Positions 8,636 to 16,211 of a DNA stretch of 64,000 bases are shown here, piece by piece. The DNA is from Dactylosporangium roseum (GTDB lineage Bacteria > Actinomycetota > Actinomycetes > Mycobacteriales > Micromonosporaceae): assembly GCF_025264685.1 (NCBI RefSeq), contig NZ_CP073721.1:6093501-6157500 (forward strand), given 5' to 3'. The notes under the pieces are model-generated. The model saw only the letters and a program-made list of their open reading frames with translations, did no database searches and was not told the DNA's origin. Position 1 is the first letter of the stretch; every line of letters begins with the position of its first letter. The position numbers were made by a program, and so were the translations under genes.

Positions 8636-9367
8636 TCACAGGCCGAGGATGCGGTCGAGGAACTCGCGGTAGTCGCGCAGCGAGGCGCGCAGGTTCTCGG
8701 TGTCCAGGCCGCGGGCGGCCCGTTGCTGGTGCAAATGGGTGCGGCGGGCGTCCAGCGAGGCGGACAGCGCGGTGACCGCTTCCTGCACGAGCCGCTCCGC
8801 CTCGCCCGCGACGAGGTGCGGATCGTCGAGGAAGCGCATCTGCAGTTCCTGCCAGCGGCCGCGGATGCGCTGCCGGTCGGCGTCGTTCCACAGCGCCGCC
8901 AGTGCCGCTGTGGTCGTGCCGCCGTTGTTCGACCGGTACGTGGACGGGCTACCCGGGGCCGCGCCGCTCGCCGCACCGGACACCGCCCCGGCCGGGGGAG
9001 GCGGAGGTTCGGCCGAGGTGGCACCGAACGCGGACGGGTCCGCGGAGCCGCTGAACGACGGGACGCCGCTGGCCGGAGCTTCGTCGTCAGCCTGGGGCGC
9101 CATCTCGTCGCCTTCAGGTCGCATGCGCGCGTTCCTTTCTCCCACTGGCGAAGCCCGGCCCGGGCACCGGTGCAGCACGGGCCTACCCGGTCTGAGGCGT
9201 GCCACACTCGACACGGCCTCCGGGCCTCGGGGACGGGTGCCCCGCACCCGGTGCACCACGTGGTCCACAGTGGACATGACGGTCCCGGTGGGACGGCGGC
9301 GCAGGCGCCGGCGCAACAGCAGGCCGATCAGCAGGGCGACCCCGAAACAGGCGACCGCCAACGACAT
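8636..9367 (-). CDS. Hypothetical protein, paralogue D, probably membrane-anchored
   Basis: 243 residues from ATG 9367 (MSLAVACFGVALLIGLLLRR, one membrane helix then six arginines), after a GGGGGG tract. A second start at ATG 9124, with GAGAAAGGAA upstream, gives a soluble 162-residue form (MRPEGDEMAPQ). The linker is Pro/Ser/Ala-rich; the core is RWQELQMRFLDDP ... DTENLRASLRDYREFLDRILG. First gene of the D-C-B-A run. Whether one or both starts are used is open; the tract between them reads less like protein than the rest. Confidence 0.7.
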   Translation of the reverse strand: MSLAVACFGVALLIGLLLRRRLRRRPTGTVMSTVDHVVHRVRGTRPRGPEAVSSVARLRPGRPVLHRCPGRASPVGERNARMRPEGDEMAPQADDEAPASGVPSFSGSADPSAFGATSAEPPPPPAGAVSGAASGAAPGSPSTYRSNNGGTTTAALAALWNDADRQRIRGRWQELQMRFLDDPHLVAGEAERLVQEAVTALSASLDARRTHLHQQRAARGLDTENLRASLRDYREFLDRILGL

Positions 9368-9673
9368 CGTGCACCCCCCTTCGGGACCAGTCTCAGCCTT
9401 ACCCCGATCCGCGCGGCGAGAAGCCGGGCAGGGCCCGGTCACCCGGGTTCCCACCCGCGGGTGACAGGGGCAGAGGTCGGACGGCGTCCAGGGCCGAGCG
9501 CGGGACGTCGGTGCGGTCGGCGATCACGTCGCCGAGGTCGCCACGGACGTCGACGCCGCACGGGTCCGGCTCCGCGAGGGCGGGGCCGCTCCCCGGCCCG
9601 AGGCCGGGCTCAGGCCCGGGACCTGCGAGTCTTGCCGCGGCTTGCAAGCCGCCGCCACGACTTGCAAGCGGCG
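9368..9673. other. Intergenic region
   Basis: 306 bp between paralogue D and the KdpE-like gene, both on the minus strand. No ORF has coding character. It contains the perfect palindrome GGCTTGCAAGCC (9639-9650) and a second CTTGCAAGCG at 9661. Any promoter of the paralogue array should lie here. Confidence 0.5.
9639..9650. promoter_or_regulatory. 12-bp palindrome, candidate operator
   Basis: GGCTTGCAAGCC is a perfect palindrome, with a half-related copy CTTGCAAGCG 20 bp away. It lies just past the KdpE-like stop and upstream of the D-C-B-A array. Its binding protein is unknown; the adjacent orphan response regulator is one candidate. Confidence 0.35.
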
Positions 9674-10339
9674 TCAAGGCTGGAAGCGGTACCCCATGCC
9701 CGGCTCGGTCAGCAGGTGCCGGGGCCGGGAGGGATCCTCTTCGAGCTTGTGCCGCAGTTGGGTCATGTACTGCCGGAGGTACTGGGTCTGCTTGGAGTAC
9801 GTCGGGCCCCAGACGTCCTGCAAGAGCTGGCGCTGGCTGACCAGTTTGCCGGGATTCCGGGCAAGGATCTCCAGCAAGCGCCACTCGGTGCGGGTCAGGT
9901 GCACACCGTCGGTGATGGTGTGCGCGGTGAAGTCGATGTCGTGGCGGCCGATCCGTACCGGTTCGAGTTCGTCCGCCGGGCTCAAGCGGCGGGTGACCGC
10001 CCGGACCCGGGCGAGGAGCTCGTCGATGCTGAACGGCTTGGTCACGTAGTCGTCGGCGCCGGCGTCGAGCGCCTCGACCTTGTCCCGGGAGTCGGCCCGG
10101 CCGGACAGCACCAGGATCGGCACCGGACTCCAGGCGCGCAGCTCCCGGATCACGTCGACGCCGTCGACGTCGGGCAGCCCCAGGTCGAGGATGACCAGGT
10201 CGGGCCGGGCGTCGGCGGCCTGGCGCAGCGCCTCGGCACCGTCCGCGGCGACCACCACCTCGTACTGCCGCGCGACCAGGTTGATCCGCAGCGCGCGGAC
10301 GATCTGCGGCTCGTCGTCGACGACCAGGACGGTGCTCAC
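9674..10339 (-). CDS. kdpE: KdpE-like OmpR-family response regulator, orphan
   Basis: 221 residues. Receiver with D8/D9, phospho-acceptor Asp52 (LVILDLGLPDVDG) and Lys in YVTKPFS, followed by a winged helix with LTRTEWRLLEILARNPGKLV, the QDVWGP motif and YLRQYMTQLRHKLEEDPSRPRH, which is distinctive of KdpE. KdpE with kinase KdpD normally induces the KdpFABC potassium pump under potassium limitation. No kdpD or kdpFABC lies within the neighbouring genes on either side, so here it is isolated. It may serve a distant kinase. Confidence 0.82.
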   Translation of the reverse strand: MSTVLVVDDEPQIVRALRINLVARQYEVVVAADGAEALRQAADARPDLVILDLGLPDVDGVDVIRELRAWSPVPILVLSGRADSRDKVEALDAGADDYVTKPFSIDELLARVRAVTRRLSPADELEPVRIGRHDIDFTAHTITDGVHLTRTEWRLLEILARNPGKLVSQRQLLQDVWGPTYSKQTQYLRQYMTQLRHKLEEDPSRPRHLLTEPGMGYRFQP

Positions 10340-10528
10340 GCTTCCTCCGCTTCACTCCGCATCGCTCACACCAGCGTCCCATCCCGCCCCGACGTGACGG
10401 CGGACACGCTTGAAGGGCTCCGCAAGCCGACCGCAAGTGGCCGCCAAGTGCCGGTCGGCAGAGTGTGCGGCATGACGAAGACGCGTACGTTCTGGGCCGG
10501 CCCGACCTTCACCATCGCGACCTCGGGC

Positions 10529-11641
10529 TCATCCTCGAACCTGGACGAGAGCGAAAGCGCCGCTGGTGCGCCATGACGCGGGCAGGCTTCGCTCGGCCCC
10601 CTCGGCCAACCCGACGACCACGTCCGACTTCACTGTCCGCAACGCCGCGACCGCGCCCGGGAAGTATCCGGTGAGCTCCTCGAACGACGAGGTCACCGGC
10701 CAGTGGCGATCCCCGACCAGGCGGCGGTAGTTGAGATCACCCTTGAGGATGGTCAGCTCCGCCGCCGCGAACCGGGCGGCAAGCTCCTCCGGCAGGTCAT
10801 GGAACGTCAGCGGCGCGCAGAAGAACGGATCGGCGTGCAGGGACAGTGCGCCCTCCTCCAGCGCCGCCCGCAGCCGCCGCCCGACAGCACTGCCGGCCGG
10901 GAACCGCCGCAGCTCCGCGAGGACGTCGGCGGGCAGGGCGTCGGACACGAAGTACGGCGCCGGCTTGACGTGCAGCTCGACCCGTCCCGCGCGCCCGGTG
11001 CGCAGCAGGAAGTCGACCAGCACCAGGTCGGGCAGCAGTTCACGGCCCGCGTTGTCGGCGATCAGGCAGACGGTGCCACCCCCGCGCAGCAGTTCCCACA
11101 GCCGCTTGCTGTCGTCGACGATCAGCTCGTCGACCCGGTCGGCGCCCCGCGCCACCAGGCGGAAGCCGAGATCCGCCCGATTGCCCCACAGCGCCGCGGT
11201 CACCAGCGCCCCCGCCTGCCGCTCGTCGGGCAGTGCCTGCAAGGCGTCCAGTTCGGCAAGTTCCTCCGGCCCCGGCAGGTCGGCGTCCTTCTGCGGCCCG
11301 AACGGGTCGATCCCCCGCCATGGACCCGGTGCGTAGTAGCCGACCGCGTCCAGCAGCCGCCGGTAGAAGAAGTTCTCCGCCCAGAGGAACGGCACGTCGT
11401 ACCACGACCGGCCGTACATGCCCTCGCCCCACCGCGCCCACTCCGCCGCGTCGTGCGCACCGGCGGGCAGCGGCGCGATGACAGGCTCTTGCAAAAGCCT
11501 TTCCAGCCGGAGTCGTACCTCTGGTGGGTACGGGGTTCCCTCGAGCACGCGCCGGACGATCGCGGGGTGGCGGTCCCGCAGGACGGACCGGGGGAAGGAT
11601 CCCGGCTCGTTGCTCAGGATCGGCGGTGGCTCGGCGGGCAT
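10529..11641 (-). CDS. DUF89/ARMT1-family protein (damage-control phosphatase-like)
   Basis: 370 residues from ATG 11641. Typical of the family are GSFPRSVLRDRHP at the N-terminus, WAENFFYRRLLDAVGYY, an Asp/Asn metal-binding stretch LIADNAGRELLPDLVLVDFLL, and the C-terminal ILKGDLNYRRLVGDR. DUF89 proteins are metal-dependent phosphatases acting on damaged phosphometabolites; some eukaryotic members were described as carboxyl methyltransferases. The in-frame extension upstream of 11641 is arginine-rich shadow. Divergent from the DUF1232 gene; substrate unknown. Confidence 0.82.
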   Translation of the reverse strand: MPAEPPPILSNEPGSFPRSVLRDRHPAIVRRVLEGTPYPPEVRLRLERLLQEPVIAPLPAGAHDAAEWARWGEGMYGRSWYDVPFLWAENFFYRRLLDAVGYYAPGPWRGIDPFGPQKDADLPGPEELAELDALQALPDERQAGALVTAALWGNRADLGFRLVARGADRVDELIVDDSKRLWELLRGGGTVCLIADNAGRELLPDLVLVDFLLRTGRAGRVELHVKPAPYFVSDALPADVLAELRRFPAGSAVGRRLRAALEEGALSLHADPFFCAPLTFHDLPEELAARFAAAELTILKGDLNYRRLVGDRHWPVTSSFEELTGYFPGAVAALRTVKSDVVVGLAEGAERSLPASWRTSGAFALVQVRG

Positions 11642-11919
11642 GCGGGCAGTATCACCCAAGGCCGCGAAGTCGCGCCCAACCACCCCCGGTCGACTCGGAC
11701 CAGGCTGACAATTCGGGCGCTGGCCTCGGAGGCGTCGCCGCCGAGGGCGCCGGTCGGCACGCGTTCCTGCGCAATCCCGCCGCCAGGCCGGGCGACCCCA
11801 TGATCGACAGACACCACCCGCACGACCGTGCGTCACCATCCGTAGCGCAACACCGGGTTGGACAGACGACCGCACGACTTGACTTCGCGGCCTTGCGGTA
11901 TCACCCGTAAACTCGATCC
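11642..11919. promoter_or_regulatory. Divergent promoter region with mirrored elements
   Basis: 278 bp between the divergent DUF89 and DUF1232 genes. A 15-bp sequence, GACTTCGCGGCCTTG, occurs at 11881-11895 and inverted at 11657-11671, each close to the start of the gene it faces, and GTATCACCC accompanies each copy (11649-11657 and 11898-11906). This looks like one regulator serving both genes, but no factor can be named. Confidence 0.45.
11863..11896 (+). repeat. 34-bp dispersed repeat, copy B
   Basis: Second copy of the element at 2699-2732 (30 of 34 identical). It ends about 24 bp before the DUF1232 start and includes one of the mirrored 15-bp elements, which favours a regulatory role over chance. 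Confidence 0.75.
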
Positions 11920-12234
11920 ATGTCGGACGAGTCGCTCTACGCGCTCTTCGTGGTCGGCGGGTTGCTGCTGATCGGCCTGCTGGTGCTGGCGATCGTCCTC
12001 TCCGTGCGGGTCTGGAGGACCGGCAAGTATCTGCAGGCCATGGGCGCCGGCGGCAAGGTCGCGCTCTGGGGCGCGATCATCTACACGATCTTCCCGGTCG
12101 ACCTGCTGCCCGACCCGATCTACCTCGACGACGTCGGCGTCCTCGGTGCCGCCCTGTTCTACCTCACCCGCCTGGCCGTCAAGACCCGCCAGCGCCGGTC
12201 CCCCCTCCCACCGGAACTCCAGCGCCGCCGCTGA
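11920..12234 (+). CDS. YkvA/DUF1232 family small membrane protein
   Basis: 104 residues: N-terminal membrane helix (about 7-29), short basic loop, then the DUF1232 signature FPVDLLPDPIYLDDVGVLGA within a second hydrophobic segment, and a basic tail. YkvA-type proteins are small inner-membrane proteins of unclear role. Divergent from the DUF89 gene, perhaps sharing control. Confidence 0.85.
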   Translation: MSDESLYALFVVGGLLLIGLLVLAIVLSVRVWRTGKYLQAMGAGGKVALWGAIIYTIFPVDLLPDPIYLDDVGVLGAALFYLTRLAVKTRQRRSPLPPELQRRR

Positions 12235-12271
12235 CCCCTCACCCCGCGCCGCCCGGACTCCCCCAGCGCGC

Positions 12272-12346
12272 GTCGATCTTGCAGTTGTGGTGCCTGACAA
12301 ACTGGGCATTCCGGGAGTGTCGCGGCACCACAAGTGCAAGATCGAC
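12272..12346. repeat. REP-like palindromic element
   Basis: Two 23-nt arms (12272-12294 and 12324-12346) are inverted copies with one mismatch; each contains GATCTTGCA and TTGTGG on its sense side. The 29-nt centre adds partial pairing (TGACA/TGTCG). It lies between genes, and related arms recur at 18337-18359 and 18591-18613, so it is a dispersed family rather than a single terminator. It may still act as a terminator for the DUF1232 gene. Confidence 0.85.
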
Positions 12347-12469
12347 CAGCTTGGCGGGGCTGGCCACATCGCGAACCGGGGCACCACGGCCTCCGACACG
12401 CCGGACATCGCGCTCACCCTCGCGCGGACACCCCGGTGTGAGCCGTCGCGGGAGGGGTACCACGACGCT

Positions 12470-12688
12470 ATGCCGACAGAGGGGTACCTCGGCGTCTCGC
12501 CCGCCGAGCTCAGCGACGCCGGATTGCTGCGCGAACTGGCCACCTTGCACGAGACGCGCCACGACACGTTCCGCCACGGGTCGGACGACGCGCTGACCAA
12601 CCACACCCGGCGCACCGACGAGCTCGAACGCGAGTACCTGCGCCGCCACCCGAACCGGGAGGTCGACCCGCACCGGGTGCGCGGCTAG
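12470..12688 (+). CDS. DUF6158-type small actinobacterial protein
   Basis: 72 residues from ATG 12470, with GGGAGGGG about 12 bp upstream. The motifs VSPAELSDAGLLRELATLHE, HDTFRHGSDDAL, HTRRTDELEREYLRRHP and EVDP match a small helical actinobacterial family of unknown function (DUF6158, from memory). It is highly charged with no membrane segment. It is convergent with the TRM11-like gene, with 2 bp between stops. Confidence 0.75.
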   Translation: MPTEGYLGVSPAELSDAGLLRELATLHETRHDTFRHGSDDALTNHTRRTDELEREYLRRHPNREVDPHRVRG

Positions 12689-12690
12689 CG

Positions 12691-13725
12691 CTAGGGCTTC
12701 GTCGCGACCAGGATGTCCCGCATGATCGCCTGGTCGACCCGGTGGCGGAACGATCCGTACGGATCCTCGTCCACCACCCGCAGGCCGGCGGCGGCCAGCA
12801 GGCCGGCGGCCTCCTCGCGGCGTGCCACGAAGGTGTTCCACGAGATGCCCAGCGCGCCGCCGCCGCGCAGCAGGCCCGCCCACACCGGCGCGCTCTCGGC
12901 GAGCAGGTCGCCCGGGTCGCGCGCGAGGCCCTTCCCGCCGGTCCGGCTGCCGTGCTGCACGCCGTACGGCGCGTCGGCCACCACCAGGTCGAACGTGCCC
13001 GGTTTGAAGAACTCCCCCGAGCGCACCGTGTCGGCGTTGACCACGTCGAGGACCTGTTTCTCGCCGGTCTTGTAGTCGTCCTTCGACGCGGCCAGGTCGA
13101 CCCGCAGCCGTCGCGCCACGACCTGCCGGTTGCGCCGCACCGGGCCGACCTCGGCGTGGTGCTTGATCCGCTTGCGCTTGAGCCAGGTCTGGATGAACGC
13201 CGCGTACGCCTCGAAGTCCTTCTGGTCGCGGTCCACTCCAGCGGCGTCGAACCCGTACATGAGAGCCTGGTTGAGGGTCGTGCCGCGACCGCACAGCGGA
13301 TCGAGCACGCGGAACCGGCGCTCCAGCATCTCCGGCGCGAACGCCGAGGCGAGCAGCGTCACGTTGAGCAGCAGCTTCGTGAACAGCTCGTTGGTCTTGC
13401 CCTGGTACTTCTGGATGGTCAGCAGATCATCGTCGAAACGGTCGAGCGGCCGCAGTTCCACCGGGCGCAGCAGGTCGCCGACGACCTCGAACAGCGCATA
13501 GGCCGAGGACAGGTTCGCCAGGAACGCGGCGTCCCGCTCGCCGAGCCGTTCGGCCTCGAACGTCACGTACGGCACGCCGCCGATCGTCTCCTCCGCCGGC
13601 TCGGAGAGCCTGCCGTCGAGGACGGCGCGGTTGAACGCGGCCAGTTCGGCGCGGGTCAGCGCGACGGAGGCGTCGGCGTACACCCGGTTGGTCGAGGGCA
13701 GGATGAGCAATGCGTACTGGGCCAT
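12691..13725 (-). CDS. TRM11-like SAM-dependent methyltransferase
   Basis: 344 residues. The N-terminal part (about 1-120) is THUMP-like and distinctive (YALLILPSTNRVYADASVAL); the catalytic part has motif I VLDPLCGRGTTLNQAL and the Asp-rich exocyclic-amine motif VVADAPYGVQH in place of D/N-PPY. This is the layout of Trm11-type tRNA guanosine N2-methyltransferases. VADAPYG (A for P) is seen in several actinobacterial members. Probably a tRNA-modifying enzyme; target position not inferable. Confidence 0.72.
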   Translation of the reverse strand: MAQYALLILPSTNRVYADASVALTRAELAAFNRAVLDGRLSEPAEETIGGVPYVTFEAERLGERDAAFLANLSSAYALFEVVGDLLRPVELRPLDRFDDDLLTIQKYQGKTNELFTKLLLNVTLLASAFAPEMLERRFRVLDPLCGRGTTLNQALMYGFDAAGVDRDQKDFEAYAAFIQTWLKRKRIKHHAEVGPVRRNRQVVARRLRVDLAASKDDYKTGEKQVLDVVNADTVRSGEFFKPGTFDLVVADAPYGVQHGSRTGGKGLARDPGDLLAESAPVWAGLLRGGGALGISWNTFVARREEAAGLLAAAGLRVVDEDPYGSFRHRVDQAIMRDILVATKP

Positions 13726-13732
13726 AGTCGCC

Positions 13733-14698
13733 TCAGCCTACCGGTGGCGCTCCGCCGGTCAGGGTGATGGTGAAGCCGTCCGCCGTGCGGCTCGTCCGGA
13801 CGTGGTTGCACGACTGGTACGTGATCCACAGGCCGAGGCCGCCGAGGCCGCCGTGGTCGGCCGGCATGAGCCCGGCGAACGGGTCCTTCGGCCCCGCACC
13901 GCCGTCGCTGACCGCGACCACGATCCGGTCCTCGGCGGTCCACACCCGCATCCGGACCGGCGGGCGGCCGTGCCGCAACGCGTTGGTGACCACCTCGCTG
14001 ACCGCGATCGTGAGCTCCTCCAGCTCGTGGAGCCGTAGCCGCCCGCCGTCCACGGCCCGGACCACGTCGCGCGCCTCGCCCGGGGTCGGGTCGGCCAGCT
14101 CCGCGACCGGAGGCCGCTCCTCGATCGGGTCGGGCGCCGTGGTCGACGGCTCGCTCAGGAAGGTCAACGGATCGACGAACGATCCACTGGGCACGTGCCG
14201 GCCGCCGGGCATGGCAACGTTCGGGTGGGTCCGGGCGACGTCGTCGAGCACCGGCGTCAGGGTGCGCCGGGTGTCGTACGCACACATGCTCCACAGCGGG
14301 AAGTCGTCGTACGCGTGGTTGATGGCCGCCTCGTACCGCGCCCACCAGTCCCACATCCGGCCGAGCAGGTCGGGTGCCAGCTCCCCGACGATGCGGATCT
14401 GCGCTGCTCCGTCGGCCACGTGGCCGGCGAGCAGCCGCCGGTACGACCGGATGGCGGCGGCCGGGCGGGCGTACACCCCCTCGCCGGTCAGGAAGGTCAC
14501 GCCGTGGCCCTCCGGAAGCGCGTCCCGCACCAGCGCGGCGTTGTGCTCCCCGAAGGCGACGATCGACGGCTCACCGGCGGCGACCCCGTCGAGCAGGAAC
14601 GGCACGACAACGGCGAGCAGGTCGTCGGGACGGTCGTAGAAAATGGCTTCGTGGAAGTATCCGTGGTGGCCGGCGGCCGCACCTGTGCGCGTGGTCAT
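13733..14698 (-). CDS. MEDS-domain/HATPase anti-sigma-type kinase (RsbA-like)
   Basis: 321 residues. N-terminal MEDS/DcmR-like sensory domain (about 12-175; HHGYFHEAIFYDRPDDLLAVVVPFLLDGVAAGEP) with the conserved MCAYDTRR, linker, then a GHKL ATPase of the anti-sigma type: ELEELTIAVSEVVTNALRHG, VSDGGAG and GLGLWITYQSC. Such proteins phosphorylate STAS anti-anti-sigma factors or bind SigB/SigF-type sigma factors. ATGA overlap with the upstream MEDS-STAS gene makes a natural kinase/antagonist pair. Confidence 0.82.
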   Translation of the reverse strand: MTTRTGAAAGHHGYFHEAIFYDRPDDLLAVVVPFLLDGVAAGEPSIVAFGEHNAALVRDALPEGHGVTFLTGEGVYARPAAAIRSYRRLLAGHVADGAAQIRIVGELAPDLLGRMWDWWARYEAAINHAYDDFPLWSMCAYDTRRTLTPVLDDVARTHPNVAMPGGRHVPSGSFVDPLTFLSEPSTTAPDPIEERPPVAELADPTPGEARDVVRAVDGGRLRLHELEELTIAVSEVVTNALRHGRPPVRMRVWTAEDRIVVAVSDGGAGPKDPFAGLMPADHGGLGGLGLWITYQSCNHVRTSRTADGFTITLTGGAPPVG

Positions 14699-15456
14699 CG
14701 TGCCGGCTCTACCCGCACCCGGCGCAGCCCCAGCAACTCCACGAGCTTGACCGCGGAGATCAGCCCGGTCCGCAGGACCACCCGCGTGTGCCGCTCCTCG
14801 GCATAGTCCTCGAGGTCCAGCAGCGTGCGGTGGTCGATGAACCGCAGCCCCGCCGCGTCAAACACGATCTCCTCACCGTCGGCGCCCAGGTCGGCCCGGC
14901 GCATCGCGGCACCCAGCACCGCACGGTTGGACTGGTCCAGCTCCCCGGACAGCACCACACCCCCGCCGTCCGCCCCGGCCCGCAGGCTGAACAGCACGCC
15001 GACGTTGGTCTCGGGGTGCAGCCCGGCCAGCTCGGCGACCACCTGCCAGCCGAGTTCCCGCTGGTCGTAGGCGCAGAGAGCCGACATGGGAGCGGTGCTC
15101 ATGTACTGTTCGACGAGGTATTCGTAGCGCGCGAAGGCCTCCTGCCCAGCCGCGTCCCGGACCAGCGGCGTAACCTCCGCCACGACCCGAAACCCGGTAT
15201 ACCCGTCGGCGAGGGCCTGCTCGGTCGCGGCGGCGTAGGCTCGCACCTGGGCGGGCGGGTCGATGATCCACTCGTCGTCGTAGGCCTCGGCGATCCGGAT
15301 GAGCCGAGCACCCTCGATGGGCTTCGTCCCCTCATCGGCGACGAACCAGACCCGGTTTCCGGCAGCGATCCCTTCGGCGATCCACTCCTTCGCGCGGACC
15401 GTGAAGCCCACCGGGTCGTCATATGCCCAGCAGACATGCCGATGCCTGTCCACCAC
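14695..15456 (-). CDS. MEDS-STAS domain protein (anti-anti-sigma type)
   Basis: 253 residues: MEDS domain (about 5-150; HRHVCWAYDDPVGFTVRAKEWIAEG and ALCAYDQRELG) followed by a STAS domain (about 160-250; VVLSGELDQSN and VFDAAGLRFIDHRTLLDL). The usual phospho-Ser position after the Asp is occupied by H-R-T, so Thr may replace Ser. It is first in the two-gene operon with the MEDS-HATPase protein, suggesting that two copies of one sensory domain tune a partner switch. Confidence 0.8.
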   Translation of the reverse strand: MVDRHRHVCWAYDDPVGFTVRAKEWIAEGIAAGNRVWFVADEGTKPIEGARLIRIAEAYDDEWIIDPPAQVRAYAAATEQALADGYTGFRVVAEVTPLVRDAAGQEAFARYEYLVEQYMSTAPMSALCAYDQRELGWQVVAELAGLHPETNVGVLFSLRAGADGGGVVLSGELDQSNRAVLGAAMRRADLGADGEEIVFDAAGLRFIDHRTLLDLEDYAEERHTRVVLRTGLISAVKLVELLGLRRVRVEPAR

Positions 15457-15581
15457 CCTCTGAGCCTACGTCAAGCCAGGAAACCCCGCGCGCCGCGCGC
15501 CGCCCGTCGCCACCTCGCGAGCGGCGACACGGGGGGTCGGGATGCACGATGGCGGGGCAATCGGGTACAGTTTGGCGTCGC

Positions 15582-15653
15582 GGGCGATTGGCGCAGCGGG
15601 AGCGCGCTTCGTTCACACCGAAGAGGTCACTGGTTCGATCCCAGTATCGCCCA
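15582..15653 (+). tRNA. tRNA-Val (anticodon CAC)
   Basis: 72 nt folding into a complete cloverleaf: acceptor GGGCGAT/ATCGCCC, D arm GCGC/GCGC, anticodon stem CTTCG/CGAAG with loop TTCACAC (CAC at 15614-15616), T arm ACTGG/CCAGT with TTCGATC loop. CCA is not encoded. It reads the valine codon GUG. The gene lies at the border between housekeeping genes and a mosaic region, a common integration point. Confidence 0.96.
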
Positions 15654-15665
15654 CCGCAGATCAGA

Positions 15666-15696
15666 GGCCATGTCGAGATGCTCGACATGGCCTTTT
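15666..15696 (+). terminator. Rho-independent terminator after tRNA-Val
   Basis: A perfect 12-bp stem (15666-15677 with 15681-15692, GGCCATGTCGAG arm), three-base loop, then TTTTGTGTT. It lies 13 bp after the tRNA, an unusually textbook terminator for such GC-rich DNA. Confidence 0.92.
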
Positions 15697-15738
15697 GTGT
15701 TGCCTGAGTGACTAAGAGGTCGCGCAAATAGGTGGGTT

Positions 15739-16110
15739 TCATGGTCGGCGGGTGGGGCGGGTGTCCCAGCGGCAGAGGGTCCAGGCCTGGCGGATGAGGC
15801 TGCGGATGGTGATGCTGGCGTCGGCGAGGTCGAGGTGGAGCCATTCGTCGCGGCGGTTGCGGATCGCGCTGGCCGAGCAGGTGGTATCGGCGATGGCCTC
15901 GTAGGAGCAGCCGAACCGCAGCACCCGCAGGAGCTTGTCGAACACGATCCGGTCGGCGATGCGCCGACGGTGGCAGCCCAGCGGGTGGGTCGGATCGGCC
16001 GCAGGTCGTGGCGGGAGCAGCGCGGCGAACTGGTCCCACGGGGGGTCGCTCAGCCATGTGGGATAGCGGGCACAGGCGTTCCAGTGATCACTAGGCGTAG
16101 GAACCTTCAT
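15739..16110 (-). pseudogene. IS5-family transposase, N-terminal remnant
   Basis: 123 codons from ATG 16110. The sequence WDQFAALLPPRP, DPTHPLGCHRRRIADRIVFDKLLRVLRFG and YEAIADTTCSASAIRNRRDEW is the N-terminal helix-turn-helix domain (DUF4096 type) of IS5-family transposases. The DDE catalytic core is absent because the reading frame runs into the element's end, so it is inactive. A truncated protein of this kind could act as a DNA-binding repressor; that is speculation. Confidence 0.8.
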
Positions 16111-16130
16111 GATCACTGACGCCTGTGCCC
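16068..16130. repeat. Inverted repeat over the transposase start
   Basis: Arms 16068-16090 and 16110-16130 share GGGCACAGGCGT and AGTGATCA in inverted order, differing by a two-base bulge. The dyad covers the ATG and the upstream region of the transposase remnant, so it may be the element's own operator or a translation-blocking hairpin. Confidence 0.7.
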
Positions 16131-16211
16131 GTCTTCTACCCGCCCGGCTCCTCGCTGACCTATTCGCGCGGCCTCTAAGCCTCATGAAACGCTCGCGACT
16201 TCCCCAGCCAG

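Larger units (their letters stand above)
15716..16175 (-). mobile_element. Internally deleted IS5-type element (IS1031-like), 460 bp
   Basis: Ends are 17-bp imperfect inverted repeats, GAGGTCGCGCAAATAGG (15716-15732) and the complement at 16159-16175 (15 of 17 matching), flanked on both sides by TAA (15713-15715, 16176-16178), the TNA-type 3-bp target duplication of the IS1031 group. Only the N-terminal part of the transposase remains, so it cannot move alone but keeps ends that a full-length relative could mobilise. It inserted 62 bp downstream of tRNA-Val. Confidence 0.8.

Noticed and set aside
10472-10576. 34-codon ORF (MTKTRTFWAGPTFTIATSG...)
   Set aside because: It overlaps the 3' end of the DUF89 gene, has no ribosome site and no family resemblance.
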